Under the pieces are notes generated by a model. That model searched no databases, had not been told where the DNA came from, and was given only the letters and a program-made list of their open reading frames with translations. A stretch of 64,000 nt of DNA from Allomuricauda sp. (lineage in GTDB: Bacteria > Bacteroidota > Bacteroidia > Flavobacteriales > Flavobacteriaceae), in the NCBI RefSeq assembly GCF_002699205.1, contig NZ_PABT01000049.1:124001-188000 (forward strand). The letters are read 5' to 3'. Position 1 is the first letter of the stretch; the number at the start of each line of letters is the position of its first letter. This document shows, piece after piece, positions 48,340 through 55,898 of this stretch. Position numbers and translations under genes: made by a program.

Positions 48340-48891
48340 AAGTATACTTTTGGGCATGTTTTCTGGCTAATATGAAGCTCTTTTATATAAAGCCAGCCAC
48401 TTTCAACTCCTTATAATTCGATATGCCGCCAACAATTCCAGAATCCATTTATTCAAGTGCTAAAACATATCATTTGGAAACAATCCGCATTTTCGCCCTT
48501 GATGTTAAAGCTTTATATTTATATAGCTGAAGCACAGCACGTTTTTGTACGGCAGTAATTATATGATTTGACTTTCCCAAAGCCCGTGCAAACCAAGAAA
48601 TATAAAAACTTTGGTAGCTGATTTTTAAATCAGCTTGTATTTATTCGGTCCCGCTTGCGGGACGAAGGAATAGCAAGAGGGTGATGCGCAGATTGCGCCA
48701 TCACAGTTGTTTTCGGGTCTTCAACAAGTTGAAAACCAGTTAATTGAGCTGATTTTGGAATTCTGAACAAAATCAGGGTCTACAGTAGACTTTTCCGAAA
48801 TCTACAGTAAACCCTTTGGGAAGCCCTGTAAACACTGGAAATTTTTGACGAAAAAATTGACGCAATTTCACTAAAAAACAAAATCGCACCT
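48340..48891. other. Candidate oriT region of the mobilizable element
   Basis: A 552-bp stretch without a credible ORF, directly upstream of the mobilization genes. It is rich in hairpins: 9-bp arms at 48616-48624/48627-48635, 7-bp GC arms at 48648-48654/48657-48663, a bulged stem at 48681-48704, a 6-bp-arm palindrome near 48721, and a palindrome near 48778 whose half is repeated about 20 bp later. Such clustering before a relaxase operon is typical of origins of transfer. The nick site cannot be identified from sequence alone. Confidence 0.55.
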
Positions 48892-49476
48892 ATGGAGAAG
48901 CAATCGACAATTGGCAGAACAAAGAAAGGAAGCGGTGGTTATTCCAACATCACGGTAAAGAAAGAAACGGCCACTCGTTTTCGGAGCTATTCCAAAAGGT
49001 TCAGCAAATCGCATAGTGAGGTGTTGGATGGAATGGTACAATACTTCAAGGAGAACAACCTTGATCCTTTTGGAGAGGGAACGAAGATCATCCTTGATGG
49101 TATCAAAAAATTGGAGCGTCAGATGATGAAAAAAATCGATAGGCTCATCGCCATTATCAAGAACATGGAAAAGACCAGTATCCGGCCCACCTATGAAATG
49201 ATGTTGATACTTTACGAGGCCTATGTAAAGGATGGGAGGAAACCTAAACGTGAACCCGTCAAGATACATGAAGAACGAATGGATTTTTTGGAACCTAGGA
49301 ATACCGTTCCGAAGGTGGAGCATGACAGAATGTTACAAGAATTCAAAGAATATAAAAAACACTGCAATGAAATCCTCAAAAGCGTTGAAAAGGTGGAGCC
49401 CATGATGGGAAAGCCATATCTAAAGATCAATATGGGTATCGGGGATTTTGAAAGTCTGAAATACCAATTAAGATAA
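48892..49476 (+). CDS. BfmA/BtgA family mobilization protein
   Basis: A 194-residue accessory mobilization protein. The N-terminus is a short ribbon-helix-helix-like segment (YSNITVKKETATRFRSYSKRFSKSHSEVLDGMVQYF, about 17-52), followed by a helical, charged region. Members bind oriT and assist the relaxase in Bacteroides elements such as Tn5520 and plasmid pBFUK1-type systems. It starts 100 bp after the hairpin cluster and ends 5 bp before the relaxase ATG, so the two are co-translated. Confidence 0.8.
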   Translation: MEKQSTIGRTKKGSGGYSNITVKKETATRFRSYSKRFSKSHSEVLDGMVQYFKENNLDPFGEGTKIILDGIKKLERQMMKKIDRLIAIIKNMEKTSIRPTYEMMLILYEAYVKDGRKPKREPVKIHEERMDFLEPRNTVPKVEHDRMLQEFKEYKKHCNEILKSVEKVEPMMGKPYLKINMGIGDFESLKYQLR

Positions 49477-49481
49477 CAGCT

Positions 49482-50504
49482 ATGTACCTTACCATATCAG
49501 CACAGAAAATGGGCAGTACCTACAACTCCAGTGTAGGGAACTATGTGGACTATCTGGAAAAGGAAAATGAGGATAGGTCGCCCGAACTCAGGGAGGAATT
49601 CTTTGACCAAGAGAACGACAGTGTAAGCCCTCAAACTGTCATCGATGAAATAGATGCCAATACAGCCAAGTTAAGGCAGAAAGACCCAAAATTCTACTCC
49701 ATAGTGGTCAGTCCCAACAAAAGAGAATTACAGGCAATTGGAAATGATCCAAACATCCTAAGGGAATACACTAGGAAACTAATGGAGGACTATGCCAAGA
49801 GTTTCCATCGTAACCAAGAGGTCAGGGCCGAGAACCTTAAATACTATGCCAAGATAGAACATGAACGCACCTATCGGGGATTCGATAAGCAGGTGCAGGA
49901 GAATGCACCCTACCGAGGGGAAATAGCATGGCTCAGGAACGAGATACGGAAAGTGGAACGGGGCGAGTCCATCGGGAATGTCAACGAGCTTGAAAAAAGA
50001 ATCAAAGAACAAGAAAGATTGGCCCCACACAAACAGAACGGGAAGCTTGTGGCCGCAGGGATGCAAAAGGAGGGGCCACAGACCCATATCCATATCATAG
50101 TAAGCAGGAGGGACATAACCAACACCTATACGCTTTCCCCAATGGCAAAGCACAGGGCATCCGAAGTTGAACTGAACGGAAAGACCGTCAAGAGAGGTTT
50201 TGATCGAGACAGTTTTTACCAAGCAGCCGAAAAGACTTTTGATAAAACAACGGGTTTCAAAAGGAACTATGTGGAATCCTATGTAGGAAGAAAGGCCCAT
50301 GCCAAGGAGCCAGGGAAGTTCTTTGCCAAGGTGATGGGGCTGCCCACCAAGGAAAAGGACATGGCCTTTAAACTACTTAAAACGATGGGTGTCAAAGCTC
50401 CCAGTATACCGACCAATAAAGTCCAAATGGCTGCCAAGATTATCAAAGCCCTTGGAAGGGGCATTGATAAGGCAAGGGGCACGGGCGAGGATATGGGGTA
50501 CTGA
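49482..50504 (+). CDS. MobB/BtgB-like relaxase (DUF5712 type)
   Basis: A 340-residue relaxase. The metal-binding HxH motif lies in GPQTHIHIIVSRRD (His202, His204), with an upstream KIEHERTYRGFD and a lysine-rich C-terminal region. The N-terminal Tyr2 or nearby tyrosines (MYLTISAQKMGSTYNSSVGNYVDYL) are candidates for the nicking residue. Relaxases of this group nick oriT of mobilizable Bacteroidota elements. No type IV secretion genes follow, so transfer would use another element's machinery. Confidence 0.82.
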   Translation: MYLTISAQKMGSTYNSSVGNYVDYLEKENEDRSPELREEFFDQENDSVSPQTVIDEIDANTAKLRQKDPKFYSIVVSPNKRELQAIGNDPNILREYTRKLMEDYAKSFHRNQEVRAENLKYYAKIEHERTYRGFDKQVQENAPYRGEIAWLRNEIRKVERGESIGNVNELEKRIKEQERLAPHKQNGKLVAAGMQKEGPQTHIHIIVSRRDITNTYTLSPMAKHRASEVELNGKTVKRGFDRDSFYQAAEKTFDKTTGFKRNYVESYVGRKAHAKEPGKFFAKVMGLPTKEKDMAFKLLKTMGVKAPSIPTNKVQMAAKIIKALGRGIDKARGTGEDMGY

Positions 50505-50875
50505 AATCCAAAAAGTAGGTTGCGCCCTATCGTGTTTTTGCTTCACGCTTATCTGCCGGAACACTACAAAAACCCGATAGGATCCACGCGCAAAAGTTGG
50601 GGTAAGGATTTGGGACGCTTGCAGTCTGCTTATGATAATTTAAACCAAAGCTTTGCTTTTGCATTATTCATTCTTGCCATATTGACGTAATAGTGTTAAA
50701 ATAAAAAATAATGACAATAGTTAGAGTTGCTATTATTTGGAGTTCATATCCATTATATTTATTATAGGGTTAAATTTATATAACAACATTTTAAAGTAAA
50801 TAAATTCCTATAATAAAAAAATATTTATGTATATTGTTCGAAGAAAATATTTACATAATTTAAAAAACATTAATC
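50505..50875. other. Intergenic region between mob genes and cargo, with long inverted repeat
   Basis: A 371-bp gene-free stretch. It begins with an inverted repeat of 15-bp arms and one mismatch (50526-50540 with 50567-50581, 26-nt loop), then changes to very AT-rich sequence (from about 50690) that probably holds the promoter of the cargo peptide gene. Confidence 0.6.
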
Positions 50876-51082
50876 ATGAAAAAAGTATTTTTGATTGGAA
50901 TTGGAGTTTTAGCGTTATCCGTTACTGCAACACAGGCTGGCCCAGCTGTGAAAACTTCGTCAATGAGCATGAGTTCACTTGTCGAAGAGGAATCAGATTG
51001 TTATGACCAGTTTATTAAATGTGATGAGAGGTATGAAACCTTCGAGGAGTTTGATGCCTGTATGTGGGGAGGAGGCTGTTAA
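50876..51082 (+). CDS. Exported acidic four-cysteine peptide precursor
   Basis: A 68-residue precursor. Signal peptide MKKVFLIGIGVLALSVTATQA (cleavage probably near residue 21). The remaining part is strongly acidic (11 Asp/Glu against two Lys/Arg after residue 35) and carries four cysteines at 42, 49, 62 and 68 (C-x6-C-x12-C-x5-C), ending in WGGGC with a C-terminal cysteine. Layout is like the NVEALA-type small exported peptides of Bacteroidota, but I do not see the naming motif. The GLPGLI gene follows after a hairpin. Could be a signalling peptide, a metal-binding peptide or a toxin; the function is unknown. Confidence 0.72.
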   Translation: MKKVFLIGIGVLALSVTATQAGPAVKTSSMSMSSLVEEESDCYDQFIKCDERYETFEEFDACMWGGGC

Positions 51083-51104
51083 AAATATTTGCTTAAACAA
51101 ATCG

Positions 51105-51128
51105 AACCCCGCTCTTTTGAGCGGGGTT
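51105..51128 (+). terminator. Hairpin between peptide and GLPGLI genes
   Basis: A perfect 10-bp GC-rich stem (51105-51114 with 51119-51128) and TTTT loop, located 22 bp after the peptide stop and 18 bp before the GLPGLI ATG. The tract after it is weak (TTAATC), so it may be a partial terminator or an mRNA stabilising hairpin. Confidence 0.65.
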
Positions 51129-51146
51129 AATCATTAATTCTGTTTT

Positions 51147-51905
51147 ATGAAGATTCATTTTGCGCTTGTATCATTTTTTTTGTATATATCTTTTTCTACT
51201 GCCCAATCAATACAAGGTCAAGTAGTGTACACGGCAACAACTGACTTGAGCGAATACCTTGAAAAAGTTAAAGCTAACACTAATATGACAGATGTTCAAA
51301 GGGAAGCTAAAATCAATAATATTGAGTCCTCTGAGCCAATGAAATTTAAATTATCCTTTAACCAGAAGGAAGCAATTTATAAATCCTATCTTAGTATGGA
51401 GGAGTTAAGGAGACTTGGGAAACTTATGAACCAAACAGGGTTCCTTGGAGGGTACCAGTATACATTTTATACTAATAGGGAGACAAAAGAGAATTTTTAT
51501 CAATACTTTTTTACTAAAGAGGTTTTAATTAAACAGAAAGATATTCCGTGGGAACTTACTTCGGAGTCCAAAAAAATCGGAAAATATACATGCTACAAAG
51601 CTGTTGCAGACATGGGTTCAATAAAAACTCTAAACAAAGTGCACCTTGGCCCGGTTGTAGCTTGGTACACGCCTGAAATACCTATTTCCTATGGTATTCA
51701 AGGCTATAATGGTTTACCGGGTTTAACACTTGAACTAATAGCTAATTATGACGAAGGACAAATTTTCTTCAACGCAACATCTATAGATTTAAACCCTAAA
51801 CAAGACATAAAAATCAAAAAGCCAAAGGGTAAATTGATTACCGCAGAGGAATACAATGCTTTACGAAAAAAAATGAATGAAATAAGGGACAGCAGAAGAA
51901 ATTAA
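51147..51905 (+). CDS. GLPGLI family secreted protein
   Basis: A 252-residue protein with a signal peptide (MKIHFALVSFFLYISFSTAQ) and the family hallmark GLPGL in YNGLPGLTLELIANYD (about 193-208). Other features are the N-terminal GQVVYTATTDLSEYLEKV, the central FTKEVLIKQKDIPWELTSESKKIGKYTCYKAVAD, and VAWYTPEIPISYGIQGY. The family is widespread in Bacteroidota next to TonB-dependent receptors and has no established biochemical role. Probably periplasmic or outer-membrane associated. Here it stands between the Cys-rich peptide and the receptor-like protein. Confidence 0.88.
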   Translation: MKIHFALVSFFLYISFSTAQSIQGQVVYTATTDLSEYLEKVKANTNMTDVQREAKINNIESSEPMKFKLSFNQKEAIYKSYLSMEELRRLGKLMNQTGFLGGYQYTFYTNRETKENFYQYFFTKEVLIKQKDIPWELTSESKKIGKYTCYKAVADMGSIKTLNKVHLGPVVAWYTPEIPISYGIQGYNGLPGLTLELIANYDEGQIFFNATSIDLNPKQDIKIKKPKGKLITAEEYNALRKKMNEIRDSRRN

Positions 51906-52069
51906 GCATTTCCTCATATTTGATTAAAAGTCAAATTCACACATTAAAAAGGATAAAGATTGAAATTTGTATATCTTGGTTACCTGAGAAAAAAGCTCAA
52001 TTAACGAGAGAACTGAATTAAGGCTATTCAATCTGTATCTCCCCATAAACTCTACAATTAATTTGTTGC

Positions 52070-54739
52070 ATGCGATGTTCTGTTGTATTCATTCTTGTTG
52101 TCATCTTGTATGGTGGCACAATCAGAGCACAAACCTCCAAATTTTATGGGAAAGTAACTGATAGCTTAGAGAATCCATTGGCGTTTGCTACTATATTGGC
52201 AAAACCTTTGGAGGAAAACAAACAAATTCAATTTACAACAACAAATGATTTGGGTGAATTTGAAATAAACCTATTTCAAGATACTCAATATGATATACAA
52301 ATAAACCTTCTGGGTTTTGCCCCATATTCGTTTATTATTATAACTGAAAATGATATTAGAGAAAATATTGTTTTAAAGGAAGATATTACTCAATTGGATG
52401 AGGTAGTTGTTGAACTAGAGTTGCCTATTCAAATAAAAAAAGATACAATTGTTTACAGAGTATCTAATTTTAATACAGGTGGAGAACGTACTCTTAAAGA
52501 TGTTTTGGGCAGATTGCCAGGAATTGAGGTGGATGATCAGGGGAACATTATAAGTCAAGGAAAAAAGGTCACCCATGTTCTGGTGGAGAACAAAAGTTTT
52601 TTTGGGGGAAATAGTAAGCTGGCGGTTGATAATATACCAGCGGATGTTGTAAAAGATGTAGAAGTAATAGATGATTATAATGTTGTTTCTTTCTTGAAAG
52701 GCTTGACTCGTACAGACAATTTAGCAGTTAATATTAAACTACAGGAAGATAAAAAGAATTTTGCCTTTGGAAACATAGAAGTAGGTAAAGGAAATGATGA
52801 TTTTTATGAATCTAATGCAAACATTTTTCTATTTAATCCAAATTTAAACTTGAATATTATAGGAGGCACCAATAATATAGGTGAAAATATATTGAAAAGT
52901 GAGGATTATCAAAGGTTCGTAGGTGGAAATAGTGTGCTAAATGCCAGAGACTATGCTGATGAACAATTGTTAGGGGACACATTTGAAATTGGAGATGTTT
53001 TTAAAAGTAAAAATACTACAGGCGCTATAAATTTTAATAAAACACCCCATGCTGATTTTGATATAAGTGGCTACTATATTTTTACTGATAATAAACAAGA
53101 GAGTATTAAGGAAAATATAAATGAATATTTGACACCAAATTCTACTATTACCGAAAACTTACATAATTCAGTTTCTATTGATAACAAGATCGGTCTCGGA
53201 AATATAAAAGTAAAATATAGGGCTAATACCAATGAAGAGTTTTCAATCGGTGCACAGATTAAACATGAACGTTCAATGACCGATACTTTTTTATCATCAA
53301 TAATCGACAATGCCGAACAATTGTTTGAAAGTAATAAACCAACATTGAATCTATTTGCCAATATCAATGTAGAGTGGCATAAAAAAATAAGTAAAGAACA
53401 TGGATTCTCATTGGTAATGGATACAAATGTTAATAGTGACCACTCCGATGAGCTATGGGACACTAATCGAACAATATTGGATAGTTTGGTTCCAATATCA
53501 TCAACAGAAGATAACTTATACCAATTCTTGCTAAATAGGGAAAATTATAAAAATAGCTCCCTAACGGTCTACAAGCATTATTGGAATATAAATTCAAATA
53601 ACCTTCTACATTTTACAATCGGAAACCATATCAGAAATGAACGTTTTGCAACCAATGATACACAAATACTTGAGGAAGGTACCAACAGTTTTAAGCAGAA
53701 TGGTTTCGATAATAATCTTAATTTACGTTGGAACGATTTCTATTTTGGTATCTTCCATAATTTTGGGTTAGGATCATTTGATGTTCATCAAAGTCTTTTC
53801 ATTCATAACTTGAACTGGAAAACCCAACAAACAAATTCTTTCAATGAGAATAAATGGGTGATCTTGCCAGAATTATCTATAAGAAAAGGTCAGAGTGGTG
53901 GAGGTGGGCTCATTCGGTTGGATGCCAAGTTGGAAAGTACTTTCTCAAAGTCCTCTGAATTGGCGAACAGATTTTATTTGCAATCATACAATTCCGTTTA
54001 TCAGGGAAATGGAAGTCTGGAAAATCAACTTAGCTTCTCCACAAGTCTTAACTATGTTAAATCAAGTTTGCTCAGAGGAACTTACATTTTAGGTGTGCTG
54101 GGTTACTCTCGTGAATTGGATGCGATTACAAACACCATTGTTTTGCAGAACCAAGATAGAGTGGTCCTTCCAGACCGTATAAATAAACCATATGAAAATT
54201 TCAGAGCAAATCTGATTTATAGGAAGTCCACCGAATTATTTAGATATGGATTAAGATCGGATGTTTCCTATAATCTTTCCTCAACTAAAATCAATAACGA
54301 TATTAAAGACTTTGGAAATTTCAAGGTAACATATCAGGCCTCTGTACAAACACTTTCACAAGGTTTTCCAACAATTAAAGTAGGTATAGGACAAACCCTT
54401 GGGAATTATAACAGTGATGAATCGAATTATAGTTTTGTGACCACTGAGCCATTTGTAAACATAAATTATGAATTTTTCAAAAACTTTTTGACAACTGGAT
54501 CCATTTCATATTATCAATATGTGAATAGGTCTTTCAACGAGAGGAGCACATATAGCTTGGCAGATTTTTCACTATCCTATCAAAATGATAAAAATAAACT
54601 GGGATTTGAGTTTTCAATTAGAAATATATTAAATGTAAACTCCAAAAACTCTAACAGTTTTAGCAACTTTATTGTTTCCGATGAAAATACTTTCATTTTG
54701 CCCCGTATAATGATGTTTACTATAAAGTATAAGTTATAA
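52070..54739 (+). CDS. TonB-dependent receptor-like outer-membrane protein of the island
   Basis: An 889-residue protein. Signal peptide (CSVVFILVVILYGGTIRAQ), carboxypeptidase-regulatory-like domain (about 24-110: GKVTDSLENPLAFATILAKPL), the linker ITQLDEVVVELELPI, a plug-like domain (about 125-230: RTLKDVLGRLPGIEVDDQGNIISQGKKVTHVLVENKSFF) and a large beta-barrel (OMP_b-brl type) ending in MMFTIKYKL. This subgroup is commonly adjacent to GLPGLI genes. It is a candidate importer, exporter or receptor for the neighbouring peptide (inference). Codon use is AT-rich compared with the chromosomal receptors in this window. Confidence 0.87.
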   Translation: MRCSVVFILVVILYGGTIRAQTSKFYGKVTDSLENPLAFATILAKPLEENKQIQFTTTNDLGEFEINLFQDTQYDIQINLLGFAPYSFIIITENDIRENIVLKEDITQLDEVVVELELPIQIKKDTIVYRVSNFNTGGERTLKDVLGRLPGIEVDDQGNIISQGKKVTHVLVENKSFFGGNSKLAVDNIPADVVKDVEVIDDYNVVSFLKGLTRTDNLAVNIKLQEDKKNFAFGNIEVGKGNDDFYESNANIFLFNPNLNLNIIGGTNNIGENILKSEDYQRFVGGNSVLNARDYADEQLLGDTFEIGDVFKSKNTTGAINFNKTPHADFDISGYYIFTDNKQESIKENINEYLTPNSTITENLHNSVSIDNKIGLGNIKVKYRANTNEEFSIGAQIKHERSMTDTFLSSIIDNAEQLFESNKPTLNLFANINVEWHKKISKEHGFSLVMDTNVNSDHSDELWDTNRTILDSLVPISSTEDNLYQFLLNRENYKNSSLTVYKHYWNINSNNLLHFTIGNHIRNERFATNDTQILEEGTNSFKQNGFDNNLNLRWNDFYFGIFHNFGLGSFDVHQSLFIHNLNWKTQQTNSFNENKWVILPELSIRKGQSGGGGLIRLDAKLESTFSKSSELANRFYLQSYNSVYQGNGSLENQLSFSTSLNYVKSSLLRGTYILGVLGYSRELDAITNTIVLQNQDRVVLPDRINKPYENFRANLIYRKSTELFRYGLRSDVSYNLSSTKINNDIKDFGNFKVTYQASVQTLSQGFPTIKVGIGQTLGNYNSDESNYSFVTTEPFVNINYEFFKNFLTTGSISYYQYVNRSFNERSTYSLADFSLSYQNDKNKLGFEFSIRNILNVNSKNSNSFSNFIVSDENTFILPRIMMFTIKYKL

Positions 54740-54755
54740 TTTAATTTAAAAGACT

Positions 54756-55196
54756 ATGAAATTTTCCATATGCAGTTTTTGCAAACATTTTGTGACCAGA
54801 CTATTTTATCATACAAGTTTTGCCTTATTTTCATTTTTAATTTTTTCCTGTAATTCAGTCGAAATTGGACCTAAAGCTTCATTTGACAAAACTTTATACG
54901 ATTTTGGAAATGTTAAAGCAGATGAAGAGGTGTCTGTTATTTTTAAGGTAACTAACGTAGGAGATAAACCATTACACATAAAAAAAATTAAAAGTAATTG
55001 TGGCTGTACTGTCCCAAAACCTTTTCAAGGACAACTTGAGCCCAATCAGTCCCATGAAATCTTGGTAGATATAGATCCATATACTTTGGGTGCATTTAAT
55101 TCAAGTTTGATTGTTATTTTCGATGATAAGAATAAGATACCTCCTAAAACGTTAAGGATTACAGGCGTTTTTGATTATCTCAGCTTACTGGAATAA
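54756..55196 (+). CDS. DUF1573 lipoprotein
   Basis: A 146-residue protein with a rather long N-terminus ending in the lipobox LIFSC (Cys32). A single DUF1573 immunoglobulin-like domain follows: YDFGNVKADEEVSVIFKVTNVGDKPLHIKKIKSNCGCTVPKPF, with the family's NCGC cysteine pair, then LEPNQSHEILVDIDP. Function unknown; the ASPM/SPD-2/Hydin-like fold suggests binding. It is 16 bp after the receptor gene and is the last gene of the cargo cassette. Confidence 0.85.
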   Translation: MKFSICSFCKHFVTRLFYHTSFALFSFLIFSCNSVEIGPKASFDKTLYDFGNVKADEEVSVIFKVTNVGDKPLHIKKIKSNCGCTVPKPFQGQLEPNQSHEILVDIDPYTLGAFNSSLIVIFDDKNKIPPKTLRITGVFDYLSLLE

Positions 55197-55534
55197 TAAG
55201 ATAGGATATTGGGTGTGAGCCGTAGTTTCTTAATTTTCTCTCATTTATGACTTCACATAAATTAATTGCCAATTATTAATAAAATGTACCAATTAAGGAT
55301 TGATAATTTCCTGTTTTAAGCTAAGTTGTGTTAGTGGTACAGATTTGAATCTGAAGCGGAGTTCCATGTTAAAACTATAAATAGATTTGGTGGTAGCTTT
55401 TTATGACAGGGGTATTGTTGCTTTAAAGTCCAAAATTTCAATCAAAATCTATTGTCTTTAACTTAGGGAATATCTTTTAACATCAGATAAAAAGTTTTGA
55501 TGGGTAATAAAATTTATCAGAAAGGGTAAGGGTG

Positions 55535-55558
55535 ATTCTGTACTTATTCTGTACTGGT
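55535..55558 (+). repeat. 24-bp terminal direct repeat, right copy (probable arm-type site)
   Basis: Identical in sequence and orientation to 46940-46963. It lies 44 bp inside the right att core. Confidence 0.8.
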
Positions 55559-55572
55559 AATAAAAAAGAAAA

Positions 55573-55592
55573 GCTTCACATTTCTGTGAAGC
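55573..55592. terminator. Element-borne terminator downstream of tRNA-fMet
   Basis: An 8-bp stem (55573-55580 with 55585-55592), TTTC loop, with purine/T-rich flanks that give a U-rich tail on the minus strand. It lies 15 bp past the tRNA 3' end and replaces the tRNA's original terminator, which is now at 46751-46782. Confidence 0.75.
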
Positions 55593-55602
55593 CTTTTCTT
55601 TA

Positions 55603-55679
<77 letters not shown>

Positions 55680-55740
55680 ATATATGTTGTTTGTTCCTTT
55701 CAGAAACTTGGTTTTCAATAAAATTACTCAGTTTATGTAG

Positions 55741-55771
55741 GTACCCTGCCCTGAGCTTTGTCGAAGGGTAC
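55741..55771. repeat. REP-like palindrome
   Basis: A 31-bp hairpin with 7-bp perfect outer arms (GTACCCT/AGGGTAC) and a core that, on the minus strand, contains TTCGACAAAGCTCAG, very close to the short repetitive motif TTCGACAAGCTCAG scattered in many flavobacterial genomes. It sits between the two copies of the tRNA 5' duplication. Confidence 0.6.
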
Positions 55772-55789
55772 TGCTCTACCCCGCGATAT
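55769..55789 (-). repeat. 21-bp duplication of the tRNA-fMet 5' end, upstream copy
   Basis: Second copy of the tRNA-fMet 5' end, directly downstream of the apparent tRNA promoter. It is followed by 85 bp of inserted sequence and then the intact tRNA. Confidence 0.85.
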
Positions 55790-55795
55790 GGACGG

Positions 55796-55828
55796 CAAAT
55801 ATACAACGCTTTTTACATCATTTCCAAA
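55796..55828 (-). promoter_or_regulatory. Candidate promoter of tRNA-fMet
   Basis: On the minus strand, TTTG (55825-55828) and TATATTTG (55796-55803, followed by CC) are separated by 21 bp, close to the Bacteroidota TTG-N19-TAnnTTTG arrangement. No similar element exists between the two tRNA 5' copies, so the transcript probably starts near 55789 and carries the extra 5' copy as leader. Confidence 0.55.
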
Positions 55829-55898
55829 CTAAAATTAATATTCCTGTATTCACTAGGGGCAATCCGTTCAAAATCCATAAATTCGGTTTTTTTACCTT

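Larger units (their letters stand above)
55197..55602. other. Right end of the element, non-coding
   Basis: A 406-bp AT-rich stretch without a credible ORF. It contains the right 24-bp repeat (55535-55558) and a terminator hairpin (55573-55592) just inside the att core. Confidence 0.6.

Noticed and set aside
55769..55789. 5' end of an additional tRNA gene
   Set aside because: Homology stops after 21 bp in the D arm and runs into the REP-like palindrome; no tRNA body follows.
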